From positions 1 to 6,245 of the forward strand of contig CAYNIU010000140.1 of assembly GCA_964397365.1 (NCBI GenBank): 6,245 bases of DNA, in the 5' to 3' direction. The notes under the pieces were generated by a model that was not told the DNA's origin, ran no database searches, and saw nothing but the letters and a program-made list of their open reading frames with translations. The position numbers and the translations under genes are program-made. The DNA is from Methylomarinum sp964397365. GTDB taxonomy: Bacteria; Pseudomonadota; Gammaproteobacteria; Methylococcales; Methylomonadaceae. This document shows positions 1-6,245 of this stretch, piece after piece. Positions within the stretch are counted from its first letter, which is position 1; each line of letters starts with the position of its first letter.

Positions 1-2
1 AA

Positions 3-521
3 GAGGATTTGCATACTGAAATGCAATATCACCTTTTAAAGATTGGTCATTCATTTGGCTATGATGTCATTAGTGCCTCAAATGATCGTTCAAGAGGTCA
101 TGATGGGAATAATTTTTCGTTTATCAGTCTGCCAAAGTTTCCAGAAATTGGAGTTGATAAAGAGACGAATAACACCATTGCGCTTATTGATGTGATTTGG
201 TTTCAAAAAGGCACTAATAAGATTGTCGGTGCTTTTGAAGTGGAAAAAAGCACATCAATATATTCCGGGATTCTCAGGCTTACCGATTTGTATTTTTCAT
301 TTCCAGAAGATTCCTCTTTACTTTTTTTGATTATCCCTGACAAAAGAGAAAAAGAATTACTGTTGCAGTTACGCAGGCCAGCGATTCAAAATAACCCTAT
401 CGAAATGTATTACATTCTTTTTTCTGACTTGCGTAAACATTGTGATGCAATATGTACGCTCGGTGAGAGCAAGGAAACGCTGAAGAAAATAGCTAAGGTT
501 GCCAGTTGTATCACTACATAG
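3..521 (+). CDS. PD-(D/E)XK nuclease-like domain protein, 5'-truncated by window edge
   Basis: The frame is open to the left edge, so this is the C-terminal part of a longer protein. TTG at 9 and ATG at 21 are possible but unconvincing starts, because the conserved segment HTEMQYHLLKIG begins right at the edge. It carries a PD-(D/E)XK-like signature: Asp in IDVIW (codon 189-191), then, after a short strand, Glu, Glu and Lys in AFEVEKS (codons 237-248). The next motif, STSIYSGILRLTDL, and a strand ending in IIPDKRE recall C-terminal nuclease-like domains of restriction or defence proteins and some ATPase-linked proteins. That family recall is from memory. Nuclease activity, if any, is inferred, and the domain may be only a DNA-binding relic. 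Sampled stretches are about 30-37% G+C, clearly lower than most of the following operon, which suggests separate ancestry. The N-terminal partner domain is not visible. Confidence 0.6.
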   Translation, partial: EDLHTEMQYHLLKIGHSFGYDVISASNDRSRGHDGNNFSFISLPKFPEIGVDKETNNTIALIDVIWFQKGTNKIVGAFEVEKSTSIYSGILRLTDLYFSFPEDSSLLFLIIPDKREKELLLQLRRPAIQNNPIEMYYILFSDLRKHCDAICTLGESKETLKKIAKVASCITT

Positions 522-603
522 AACAAGAAGAAAACCATGGGCATGTTAAAGGTTGCTCTGATATGGGGTTATTGACGATTGATTGCATAGTAAAATACCA
601 ACA

Positions 604-1524
604 ATGAAACACTGGGCACAAATGGAAGAGCGCGGCATTATCTGGGGTATACAGGTTTTGCTTAACATTTATCTGCTGTGTGGGCGTAAGGTTTTGCAGA
701 TTTTTTTGTACCCCGTAGTCAGTTATTACTGGCTTATCAATAGTAAAGGCCGGAGCGCCAGCCTCAGATATTTGCGACAGATTACGGATTATTTGCCTGA
801 TCAGAACATCAAAACCGGTTTGTATGGTAGTTATTTGCATTTCATCAGTTTTGCTAATGCTATTATTGATAAACTGGCTGCCTGGAGTGGCGGCTTATCA
901 TTACAGGATGTAGAACATCATGGCCGTGAGGCGATACAACTACATATTAAGAAAGGTCAGGGTTTACTGGTATTGAGTTCCCATCTTGGCAATATGGAAG
1001 TCTGCCGGGTGGCGGCCTATCTGGGAAAGGTAAAAATTAATATACTGGTACATACCAAACATGCGGAAAAGTTTAATAGCGTATTAAATCGTTATGCTGA
1101 AGGTGGGCGCATGAATCTCATTCAGGTTACTGAAATAACGGCCGCCACGGCAATGATGTTACAAGACAAGATTGAAGCGGGGGAGATTGTGGTGATTGCG
1201 GCGGACAGGATACCGGTAAGCGGCCAAAACCGAGTTTCCCGGGCAGATTTTCTTGGACTTCCGGCGCTGTTTCCACAAGGGCCGTTTATCTTGGCTGCAT
1301 TGCTGAAATGTCCGGTATACACGTTGTTTTGTTTAAAAAAACACAATAAACAGGTGATTTATTTTGAGCATTTCTGTGATGCCTTGTCATTTCCCCGAAA
1401 ACAGCGGGATACTGCGATACAGCAATGTACTCAGGATTATGCCAAGCGCTTACAAAAATATTGTTTGAAAGAACCACTGCAGTGGTTCAATTTTTATGAT
1501 TTCTGGCAGCTTGATGATAAATAA
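604..1524 (+). CDS. LpxL/HtrB-like lysophospholipid acyltransferase (LPLAT family)
   Basis: Predicted 306-residue acyltransferase of the lipid A biosynthesis (LpxL/HtrB) superfamily, likely acting at the inner membrane. The N-terminus (MKHWAQMEERG, then a hydrophobic stretch at about 12-45) is typical of the family. The catalytic HX4E motif is visible as SHLGNME, with His127 and Glu132. AADR at about 199-202 and FLGLPALFPQGPFILAALLKC at about 217-236 match the conserved substrate-binding blocks, and PLQWFNFYDFW at 291-301 is the usual C-terminal signature. ATG at 604 is preferred over an in-frame TTG at 583 because MKHWAQ begins where relatives begin; neither has a clear Shine-Dalgarno sequence. 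It is the first gene of a tightly packed operon, and its end overlaps the lyase gene by 11 bases. Homologues in aryl polyene clusters are thought to attach the polyene acyl chain to a lipid anchor. That role here is inferred; a housekeeping lipid A acyltransferase is less likely given the context. Confidence 0.85.
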   Translation: MKHWAQMEERGIIWGIQVLLNIYLLCGRKVLQIFLYPVVSYYWLINSKGRSASLRYLRQITDYLPDQNIKTGLYGSYLHFISFANAIIDKLAAWSGGLSLQDVEHHGREAIQLHIKKGQGLLVLSSHLGNMEVCRVAAYLGKVKINILVHTKHAEKFNSVLNRYAEGGRMNLIQVTEITAATAMMLQDKIEAGEIVVIAADRIPVSGQNRVSRADFLGLPALFPQGPFILAALLKCPVYTLFCLKKHNKQVIYFEHFCDALSFPRKQRDTAIQQCTQDYAKRLQKYCLKEPLQWFNFYDFWQLDDK

Positions 1525-3046
1525 ACAGACCATTATTGTTGATGGACAGGCTTTAACGATTGAAGACATCAGTCATATTGCCAAACAAACGCACAAATTT
1601 CAGTTAACGGATGCTCCCTGTTTTATCGACAGAATCAATAAGGGGGCACAATTTATAGACACCCTGTTACAGGAAGAGGGTTTTGTTTACGGTGTTACTA
1701 CAGGTTTCGGCGATTCCTGTACGATTTCAATCCCATTGGAGAATGTGGCAGAGTTGCCAAGACATCTTTATACCTTTCATGGTTGTGGCCTGGGTGATTA
1801 TTTTGATCCGCAGCAGACTCGGGCGATTTTGGCGGTGCGCCTGAACAGTCTGGCTCAGGGTTTCTCCGGGGTTCGCTATCAATTATTACAGCAGATTGAG
1901 ACATTGCTTAACCAGGATATATTGCCATTGATCCCGCAGGAAGGCTCAGTTGGCGCTAGTGGTGATTTGACGCCGTTATCCTATCTGGCGGCGGTACTGG
2001 CTGGTGAGCGGGAGGTTCTATATCAGGGGGATAAACAAGCAACTGCAACAGTTTTTAAGGCTTTGAATATTACCCCGCTGGTTCTGCAACCGAAAGAAGG
2101 ACTGGCCATTATGAACGGCACGGCAGCGATGACTGCTGTAGCTTGCCTGGCCTGGCATCGTGCCGCTTATTTATCACAACTGTGTACCCGTATCACCAGT
2201 CTGGCTTCTGTCGCGTTGAAAGGGAATGCCTATCACTTTGATGAAAAACTGTTTTCAGTTAAACCGCACGCTGGACAGATAAAAGTGGCGCAACGACTTC
2301 GTGAAGATTTGCACTGGTCGGTAGTGACGCCACGTAACGATACCCGTCTACAGGATCGTTATTCGTTACGTTGTGCGCCCCATGTCATTGGCGTTTTGGA
2401 AGATGCCTTACCGTGGTTACGACAATTTATTGAAAATGAGTTAAACAGCGCCAACGATAACCCGATTATTGATGCTGAAGATGAACATGTCTTACATGGC
2501 GGTCATTTCTACGGGGGGCATATTGCTTTTGCCATGGATGGCTTGAAGATGGCGGTCGCTAATCTGGCCGATTTGCTGGACAGACAAATGGCACAATTGA
2601 TGGATAATAAATTTAATCATGGCTTACCGGCTAACTTGTCTGGCGCGAAGGCTGAACAAGCCGTATTGAATCACGGTTTTAAAGCCGTACAGATTGCCGT
2701 TTCTGCCTGGACCGCAGAAGCACTGAAACTGACCATGCCGGCCAGCGTGTTTTCCCGTTCCACTGAATGTCATAATCAAGACAAGGTCAGCATGGGAACC
2801 ATTGCCGCCAGAGATTGTGTCCGCATTCTGGAACTGACTGAACAGGTGGCCGCGGCGATGTTAATCGCTGTTGTTCAGGGCGTGGAATTGCGAGGCATTG
2901 ACGCGGGGTTGAGTCCTGGATTGCAACACACTTTTCAGCAGGTTAGAGACCAAATTCCTTTCTTGGAAAGCGACCGGGCAATGGAACAGGATCTGCGCCT
3001 TTGTTTGCAGCTAATACGCGATCAGCATTGGGTGTTATATGATTAA
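1514..3046 (+). CDS. MIO-dependent aromatic amino acid ammonia-lyase (HAL/PAL/TAL family)
   Basis: A 510-residue lyase, close to the family norm. Numbering is from ATG 1514; ATG 1496 would add six residues (MISGSL). The start at 1514 is chosen because it leaves the usual dozen or so residues before LTIEDI. Key residues: Tyr59 in VYGVTTGFG; the MIO-forming Ala148-Ser149-Gly150 in GSVGASGDLTPL; Asn201 in MNGTA; Gln280, Tyr283 and Arg286 in QDRYSLR; and NSANDNP at about 311-317. NQD at 421-423 puts Gln where histidine lyases have Glu, favouring an aromatic substrate (Tyr or Phe) over His. The selectivity pair is Phe88-His89, unlike His-Leu of tyrosine lyases, Phe-Leu of phenylalanine lyases or Ser-His of histidine lyases. 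The likely reaction is non-oxidative deamination of an aromatic amino acid to an aryl acrylate, usable as an aryl polyene starter. An aminomutase cannot be excluded. It overlaps the thioesterase gene by 8 bases. Confidence 0.88.
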   Translation: MINKQTIIVDGQALTIEDISHIAKQTHKFQLTDAPCFIDRINKGAQFIDTLLQEEGFVYGVTTGFGDSCTISIPLENVAELPRHLYTFHGCGLGDYFDPQQTRAILAVRLNSLAQGFSGVRYQLLQQIETLLNQDILPLIPQEGSVGASGDLTPLSYLAAVLAGEREVLYQGDKQATATVFKALNITPLVLQPKEGLAIMNGTAAMTAVACLAWHRAAYLSQLCTRITSLASVALKGNAYHFDEKLFSVKPHAGQIKVAQRLREDLHWSVVTPRNDTRLQDRYSLRCAPHVIGVLEDALPWLRQFIENELNSANDNPIIDAEDEHVLHGGHFYGGHIAFAMDGLKMAVANLADLLDRQMAQLMDNKFNHGLPANLSGAKAEQAVLNHGFKAVQIAVSAWTAEALKLTMPASVFSRSTECHNQDKVSMGTIAARDCVRILELTEQVAAAMLIAVVQGVELRGIDAGLSPGLQHTFQQVRDQIPFLESDRAMEQDLRLCLQLIRDQHWVLYD

Positions 3047-3461
3047 AGCTGTTGCCGACTGCGAAATTGAAATTGAGGTGCCGTTTTTCGATGTTGATAT
3101 GATGAACATTGTCTGGCATGGACATTATGCAAAATATTTTGAACTGGCGCGATGTAAGTTACTGGATAAAATTGGCTACAATTATATGCAAATGCTGGAT
3201 TCCGGTTATCTTTGGCCAATTATTGATTTGCATATTCGTTATGCCAAACCCGCAAAATTCGGCCAGAAGGTTATCGTCCATGCCGCTGTCAGCGAATGGG
3301 AAAATCGCCTGAAAATCAATTACCGAATTGTCGACAAACTGAGCGATGTTCGTCTGACCCGGGGGTATACTTCTCAGGTGGCGATTGACATGGCAACCGA
3401 TGAGATGTGTTATGAATCTCCGGCGATATTATGGGAAAAACTGGGACTTAAAAAACCGTGA
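3039..3461 (+). CDS. 4-hydroxybenzoyl-CoA thioesterase-like hotdog thioesterase
   Basis: A 140-residue single hotdog-fold protein of the 4HBT/YbgC type, the usual length for the family and expected to be cytosolic. The active-site block is plain: FFDVDMMNIVWHGHYAKYFE at 16-35, with Asp20 aligning with the catalytic Asp17 of Pseudomonas 4-hydroxybenzoyl-CoA thioesterase, followed by the VWHGxYxxYFE helix signature. LHIRYAKPAKFGQ at about 64-76 is the typical central strand region. The likely reaction is hydrolysis of an acyl- or aroyl-thioester (CoA or ACP). Its ATG lies inside the 3' end of the lyase gene (8-base overlap) and its stop overlaps the next start, implying translational coupling. 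Next to an aromatic ammonia-lyase, it could release or proofread an aryl or aryl-polyene thioester, as proposed for thioesterases of aryl polyene clusters. The exact substrate is inferred. Confidence 0.88.
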   Translation: MIKAVADCEIEIEVPFFDVDMMNIVWHGHYAKYFELARCKLLDKIGYNYMQMLDSGYLWPIIDLHIRYAKPAKFGQKVIVHAAVSEWENRLKINYRIVDKLSDVRLTRGYTSQVAIDMATDEMCYESPAILWEKLGLKKP

Positions 3462-4978
3462 CACAATACGATGTAATAGTCATTGGCAGCGGGATTGGCG
3501 GCTTGACTTCGGCAGGGCTGTTGGCCAAGGCGGGTAAATCCGTTCTGTTGTTGGAAGCGCATGACCGCCCTGGCGGCTATGCTCATGGATTCAAACGCAA
3601 AAAATATCATTTTGATGCCGGGGTGCATTTGATCAGTGGCTGTGGGGTGGAAGGATATTCGGGAGGACAGGTTATCCGTAAAGTTCTGCAAACGCTGGAC
3701 GTTGCCGACAAGATCAGATTCATTTGCGTCAATCCTTTCAGTCATGCTTATTATCCCGGAGTCAGTGTCGATTTACCGCAAACGATAGAGGCCTTTGTAT
3801 CCAGAATGGGCGCGATGTTTCCGGGCGAACAACCAGGGATTGACGCATTGATTCGCCTTTGCTTGCAAGTAACGGAAGAAATTGCCATAGCCGATGAAGT
3901 TATGGCTGAAGTGGATCATGCCGCCGGACAACAATTAATGCCGGCTTTGTTTAAATATCGCAAAGCAACATTGGCCGATGTCGCCGGACAATTTATAACA
4001 GACCCGAAGCTGTTAGGCATATTTGCCAGTAACTGGCCCTATCTGGGATTACCGCCGTCAAAAGTATCGTTTGTATACTGGTCAACCATGTTAATTGGCT
4101 ATATGGTGGATGGCGCATATTATTGTAAAGGCGGCTTTCAGCAGCTGGCCAATGTGCTGGTCAAGGGTGTTGAGCAACAAGGCGGCGTGGTTCGCTTCAA
4201 GTCGCCAGTTGAGCGGATTATAATTGAAACTGATCGGGTTGTGGGCGTTATGGTGAAAGGACAATGTATTACAGCGCCTGTTGTTATCTCCAATGCAGAT
4301 ATTAAGCAAACAGTCTGTAAAATGACCGGTGAACACTATTTTCCGCCCAGGTTTGTGCAAAGAATTAAAAAAATGCAGCATTCATTATCTATTTTTGTGG
4401 TATATATTGCTACGAATCTGGATTTAACCCCTTTGAACCTGGCTCACGAATCATTTTGTTACCGTGATTTTGACCATGATCACAACTTTGCCCGAACGCA
4501 ACACGGAGATATTTCCTGGCTTAGTATTACCGCACCGACCCTGATTGACCCTGACTTGGCGCCGGTTGGCGAACATTTACTGATGCTGACAACATTATTG
4601 CCTTATTATGCTGCGGATTCATGGCGACAGTCCAAGCCTGTATTTATGCAAGCAATGCTGAAAATGGCCGCACAAACGCTGCCTGGACTGGAAGAGCATA
4701 TTTTATATATGGAAGGTGGCTCACCTGCAACTATGCAGCGGTATACGCAAAATCATCAGGGTGCCGCTTATGGCTGGGATGTAACACCCAACCAGGTTGG
4801 ACCGGCGCGTATCCAAAATGAATCTCCAATACTTGGATTGTATTTTGCCGGACACTGGAGTTCCCCGGGCGGCGGAGTTTATGGTGTCAGTGTTTCCGGT
4901 GTACAGGCGGCCCAGAAAGTCTTGGGTATCAGCAAGCTGTCTGATTTCTGGAATACTCTTTCTGAAAACACCAGTTAG
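3458..4978 (+). CDS. CrtI/CrtISO-like FAD-dependent oxidoreductase (phytoene desaturase family)
   Basis: A 506-residue flavoprotein. The N-terminus has the dinucleotide-binding Rossmann motif GSGIGG (10-15), the acidic strand end LLLEA (Glu33) and the DRPGG block (36-40), followed by YHFDAGVHLISG (50-61), which is characteristic of phytoene desaturase, carotenoid isomerase and retinol saturase relatives. The C-terminal FAD-binding block is LYFAGHWSSPGGGVYGV, starting at about 461. The length fits CrtI-type enzymes. The start is a GTG at 3458 whose last two bases begin the thioesterase stop codon (GTGA, 4-base overlap), so the rare start is well supported by coupling. No carotenoid synthesis genes are nearby, so the substrate is more likely the conjugated aryl-polyene chain or a precursor, by desaturation, saturation or cis-trans isomerisation. 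This is inference. The C-terminal tail (about 490-506) shows no membrane helix. Confidence 0.85.
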   Translation: MTQYDVIVIGSGIGGLTSAGLLAKAGKSVLLLEAHDRPGGYAHGFKRKKYHFDAGVHLISGCGVEGYSGGQVIRKVLQTLDVADKIRFICVNPFSHAYYPGVSVDLPQTIEAFVSRMGAMFPGEQPGIDALIRLCLQVTEEIAIADEVMAEVDHAAGQQLMPALFKYRKATLADVAGQFITDPKLLGIFASNWPYLGLPPSKVSFVYWSTMLIGYMVDGAYYCKGGFQQLANVLVKGVEQQGGVVRFKSPVERIIIETDRVVGVMVKGQCITAPVVISNADIKQTVCKMTGEHYFPPRFVQRIKKMQHSLSIFVVYIATNLDLTPLNLAHESFCYRDFDHDHNFARTQHGDISWLSITAPTLIDPDLAPVGEHLLMLTTLLPYYAADSWRQSKPVFMQAMLKMAAQTLPGLEEHILYMEGGSPATMQRYTQNHQGAAYGWDVTPNQVGPARIQNESPILGLYFAGHWSSPGGGVYGVSVSGVQAAQKVLGISKLSDFWNTLSENTS

Positions 4979-4979
4979 T

Positions 4980-5948
4980 ATGTTCAATAGAACCTTTTTG
5001 TTCAGCATATTGATGACCATGGTGGTTTGGATCATCTGGTTGCTATATACCCAGCCAGATTCATTGCTTATTTTCAGCGAAAACTGGCCAGTTACTCTCA
5101 CTATGGTGTTCGCTTCATTTATCGCCGGAGCGACCAGCGAAGGCGGTGGGGCAATCGCTTTTCCAATATTTACCAAGGTATTGCATATCGCGCCGCTGGA
5201 GGCGAAAATTTTTTCGTTGGCGATTCAAAGTGTGGGTATGGTGGCGGCGACATTGACAATCATTGTTATGCGCGTGCCGGTAGAATGGCGGTTAATTTTC
5301 TGGGCCAGCTTGGGGGGATTGTTTGGAATTGTTCCGGGAACCATGATGATTGCCCCGTTGTTGTCGCCGGAATTGTTGAAATGGCTGTTTACAGCAATGA
5401 TTACAAGCTTTGCATTAACTTTGCTCGTTCTAAACTGGCAACCGCGTCTTTACAATAATGGTTTGCCGGAATTCAGTTGCCGGGAAAAGTGGATTGTTAT
5501 ACTGACAGGGTTTATCGGCGGAGCTATGACCGGATTGGTTGGCAATGGCATCGACATTATTTGTTTTTCGGTAATGGTGTTGTTGTTCCGTTTATCAGAG
5601 AAAGTTTCGACACCGACTTCGGTAGTTTTGATGGCGGTCAATTCGCTGGCCGGGTTTGCCTTACATGTATTCGTGATTGGTGGTTTCAGCTCCACCGTGG
5701 AAAGATACTGGTTGGCAGCTGTTCCGGTTGTTGTGGTGGGCGCGCCGTTAGGGGCTTATTTTTGTTCGCGCTTAAAAAACAAAACCATTGCCGTTATTTT
5801 AATCACTCTGATTATAATCGAATTAATCAGTTCGCTGAGTTTGGTTCCATTAACTGATAGAATTACCAACGTCAGTCTGACCGTATTTTTACTGTTTTTA
5901 TTGGTTTATTATCGAATGTCCGGGGTTACACGATATACCCCAAATTAG
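4980..5948 (+). CDS. TSUP-family (TauE/SafE) membrane transporter
   Basis: A 322-residue integral membrane protein of the sulfite exporter TauE/SafE (TSUP) type. Hydrophobic segments lie at about 5-22, 38-60, 78-97, 104-127, 134-152, 170-203 (probably two), 213-234, 243-261, 268-288 and 297-312. The two family half-repeats are visible: AGATSEGGGAIAFP (49-62) in the first half, and GGAMTGLVGNGIDIICF (180-196) followed by TPTSVVLMAVNSLAGF in the second. The frame is open back to 4797, but that extension lies inside the oxidoreductase gene and is not membrane-like; ATG 4980, one base after the preceding stop, is the natural start. There is no strong Shine-Dalgarno sequence, consistent with coupling. 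TSUP members move small organic or sulfur-containing anions. The substrate here is unknown; uptake or efflux of a carboxylate tied to the pathway is one guess. Confidence 0.85.
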   Translation: MFNRTFLFSILMTMVVWIIWLLYTQPDSLLIFSENWPVTLTMVFASFIAGATSEGGGAIAFPIFTKVLHIAPLEAKIFSLAIQSVGMVAATLTIIVMRVPVEWRLIFWASLGGLFGIVPGTMMIAPLLSPELLKWLFTAMITSFALTLLVLNWQPRLYNNGLPEFSCREKWIVILTGFIGGAMTGLVGNGIDIICFSVMVLLFRLSEKVSTPTSVVLMAVNSLAGFALHVFVIGGFSSTVERYWLAAVPVVVVGAPLGAYFCSRLKNKTIAVILITLIIIELISSLSLVPLTDRITNVSLTVFLLFLLVYYRMSGVTRYTPN

Positions 5949-5954
5949 AAGGAG
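5949..5954 (+). promoter_or_regulatory. Strong Shine-Dalgarno site for the lipoprotein gene
   Basis: AAGGAG within AGAAGGAGAG (5947-5956) lies eight bases before ATG 5963. It is the clearest ribosome-binding site in the window. The upstream genes of the cluster have weak or no such sites and probably rely on coupling, so the lipoprotein is set up for independent and possibly higher translation. Confidence 0.8.
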
Positions 5955-5962
5955 AGTAAATT

Positions 5963-6245
5963 ATGCGTTTATTATTTCGCGGTATCGCTTTACTAATGCT
6001 GGCGTTGTCGCTGGTCGCTTGCAAAAAAACCTTAAAGCCGGAAGAATTACCCGCACATATCGTAGTGGGTGACAGCTATTATACGCAGTTTGTCATCCGC
6101 TATGAGAAAGGCACTCACTTAACCACTAATTATCGCCGCGGCGCGTCCATTCCGGTAAACAGCAAAGTCAGGTTACTGAAAATAACGTCCAAAACAATAG
6201 AAGTGGAACTGGAAAACTCACCCCAAACACTGTTGGTTAAAAATG
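5963..6245 (+). CDS. Small predicted lipoprotein, 3'-truncated by window edge
   Basis: The first 94 residues are visible with no stop before the right edge. The N-terminus is a lipoprotein signal peptide: MRLLFR, a hydrophobic core (7-18), then a lipobox LVAC with the lipidated Cys20. The residue after the cysteine is Lys rather than Asp, so the Lol pathway would be expected to send it to the outer membrane. The mature part has a short linker, then a beta-rich segment with YYTQFVIRYEKGTHLTTNYRRGASIP at about 39-64. A similar NYRRG-then-IP pattern occurs, as far as I recall, in small uncharacterised proteobacterial lipoproteins; this is memory, not a search result. It sits 14 bases after the TSUP gene behind a strong ribosome-binding site, so it may be the last or next member of the same transcript. 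Its function is unknown. Confidence 0.8.
   Translation, partial: MRLLFRGIALLMLALSLVACKKTLKPEELPAHIVVGDSYYTQFVIRYEKGTHLTTNYRRGASIPVNSKVRLLKITSKTIEVELENSPQTLLVKN

Noticed and set aside
537..575. Twelve-residue leader peptide MGMLKVALIWGY
   Set aside because: Too short to support. It has no run of regulatory codons and no terminator or attenuator hairpin after it that I could see.
583..603. TTG start for the acyltransferase
   Set aside because: It adds seven residues with no family likeness and no properly spaced ribosome-binding site; ATG 604 starts at the conserved MKHWAQ segment.
697..712. T-rich run that could be a terminator tail
   Set aside because: It is inside the acyltransferase coding region and has no preceding GC-rich hairpin.
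514..840. Minus-strand reading frame of 108 codons
   Set aside because: It is antisense to the well-supported acyltransferase and the leader and has no recognisable domain.
1514..3046. Calling the lyase a histidine ammonia-lyase (hutH)
   Set aside because: NQD replaces the Glu found in histidine lyases, no other hut gene is near, and the neighbours are acyl- and polyene-type enzymes.
3923..3991. Repeated CGCCGGACAA about 60 bases apart
   Set aside because: Both copies fall in coding sequence of the oxidoreductase as short Ala-Gly-Gln codon runs; there are only two copies and no array.
4797..4979. N-terminal extension of the TSUP protein by 61 residues
   Set aside because: It lies wholly inside the oxidoreductase gene, is rich in Arg and Cys and not membrane-like, and ATG 4980 directly after the preceding stop gives a standard-length family member.
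4721..5176. Minus-strand reading frame of 151 codons
   Set aside because: It is antisense to the conserved C-terminus of the oxidoreductase and the start of the TSUP gene; the sequence has no family features.

Overview
The window reads as proteobacterial DNA with moderate G+C, roughly the mid to upper 40s percent over most of its length. All supported genes lie on the + strand. A genus cannot be fixed. The LpxL-type acyltransferase and the lipoprotein signal peptide point to a Gram-negative, and the gene set resembles aryl polyene (xanthomonadin-like, flexirubin-like) pigment loci of gamma- and betaproteobacteria.

Layout. Positions 3-521 hold the 3' end of a gene cut by the left edge. It is distinctly AT-rich and encodes a PD-(D/E)XK nuclease-like domain, so it looks like accessory or defence-type DNA. 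A gap of 82 bases follows, with no convincing terminator or promoter. From 604 to 5948 come five tightly packed genes: an LpxL/HtrB-like acyltransferase, a MIO-dependent aromatic amino acid ammonia-lyase, a 4HBT-type hotdog thioesterase, a CrtI/CrtISO-like FAD oxidoreductase, and a TauE/SafE (TSUP) membrane protein. Neighbours overlap by 11, 8 and 4 bases or are separated by 1 base, which indicates one translationally coupled operon. After 14 bases and a strong Shine-Dalgarno sequence, a small lipoprotein gene begins and runs off the right edge.

How the genes may work together (inference). The lyase would supply an aryl-acrylic acid (4-coumarate or cinnamate) as starter. The thioesterase would release or edit a thioester intermediate. 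The FAD enzyme would act on the conjugated chain. The acyltransferase would esterify the product to a membrane lipid anchor. The TSUP protein and the lipoprotein would be envelope or transport partners of unknown role. The ketosynthases, acyl carrier proteins, ligase, dehydratases and MMPL exporter that such a pathway needs are not in this window. They must lie downstream or elsewhere, or the operon is a separate system that borrows these enzymes. The most notable points are the unusual Phe-His pair at the lyase selectivity site and the linkage of CrtI-like and TSUP genes to the lyase/thioesterase/acyltransferase trio.
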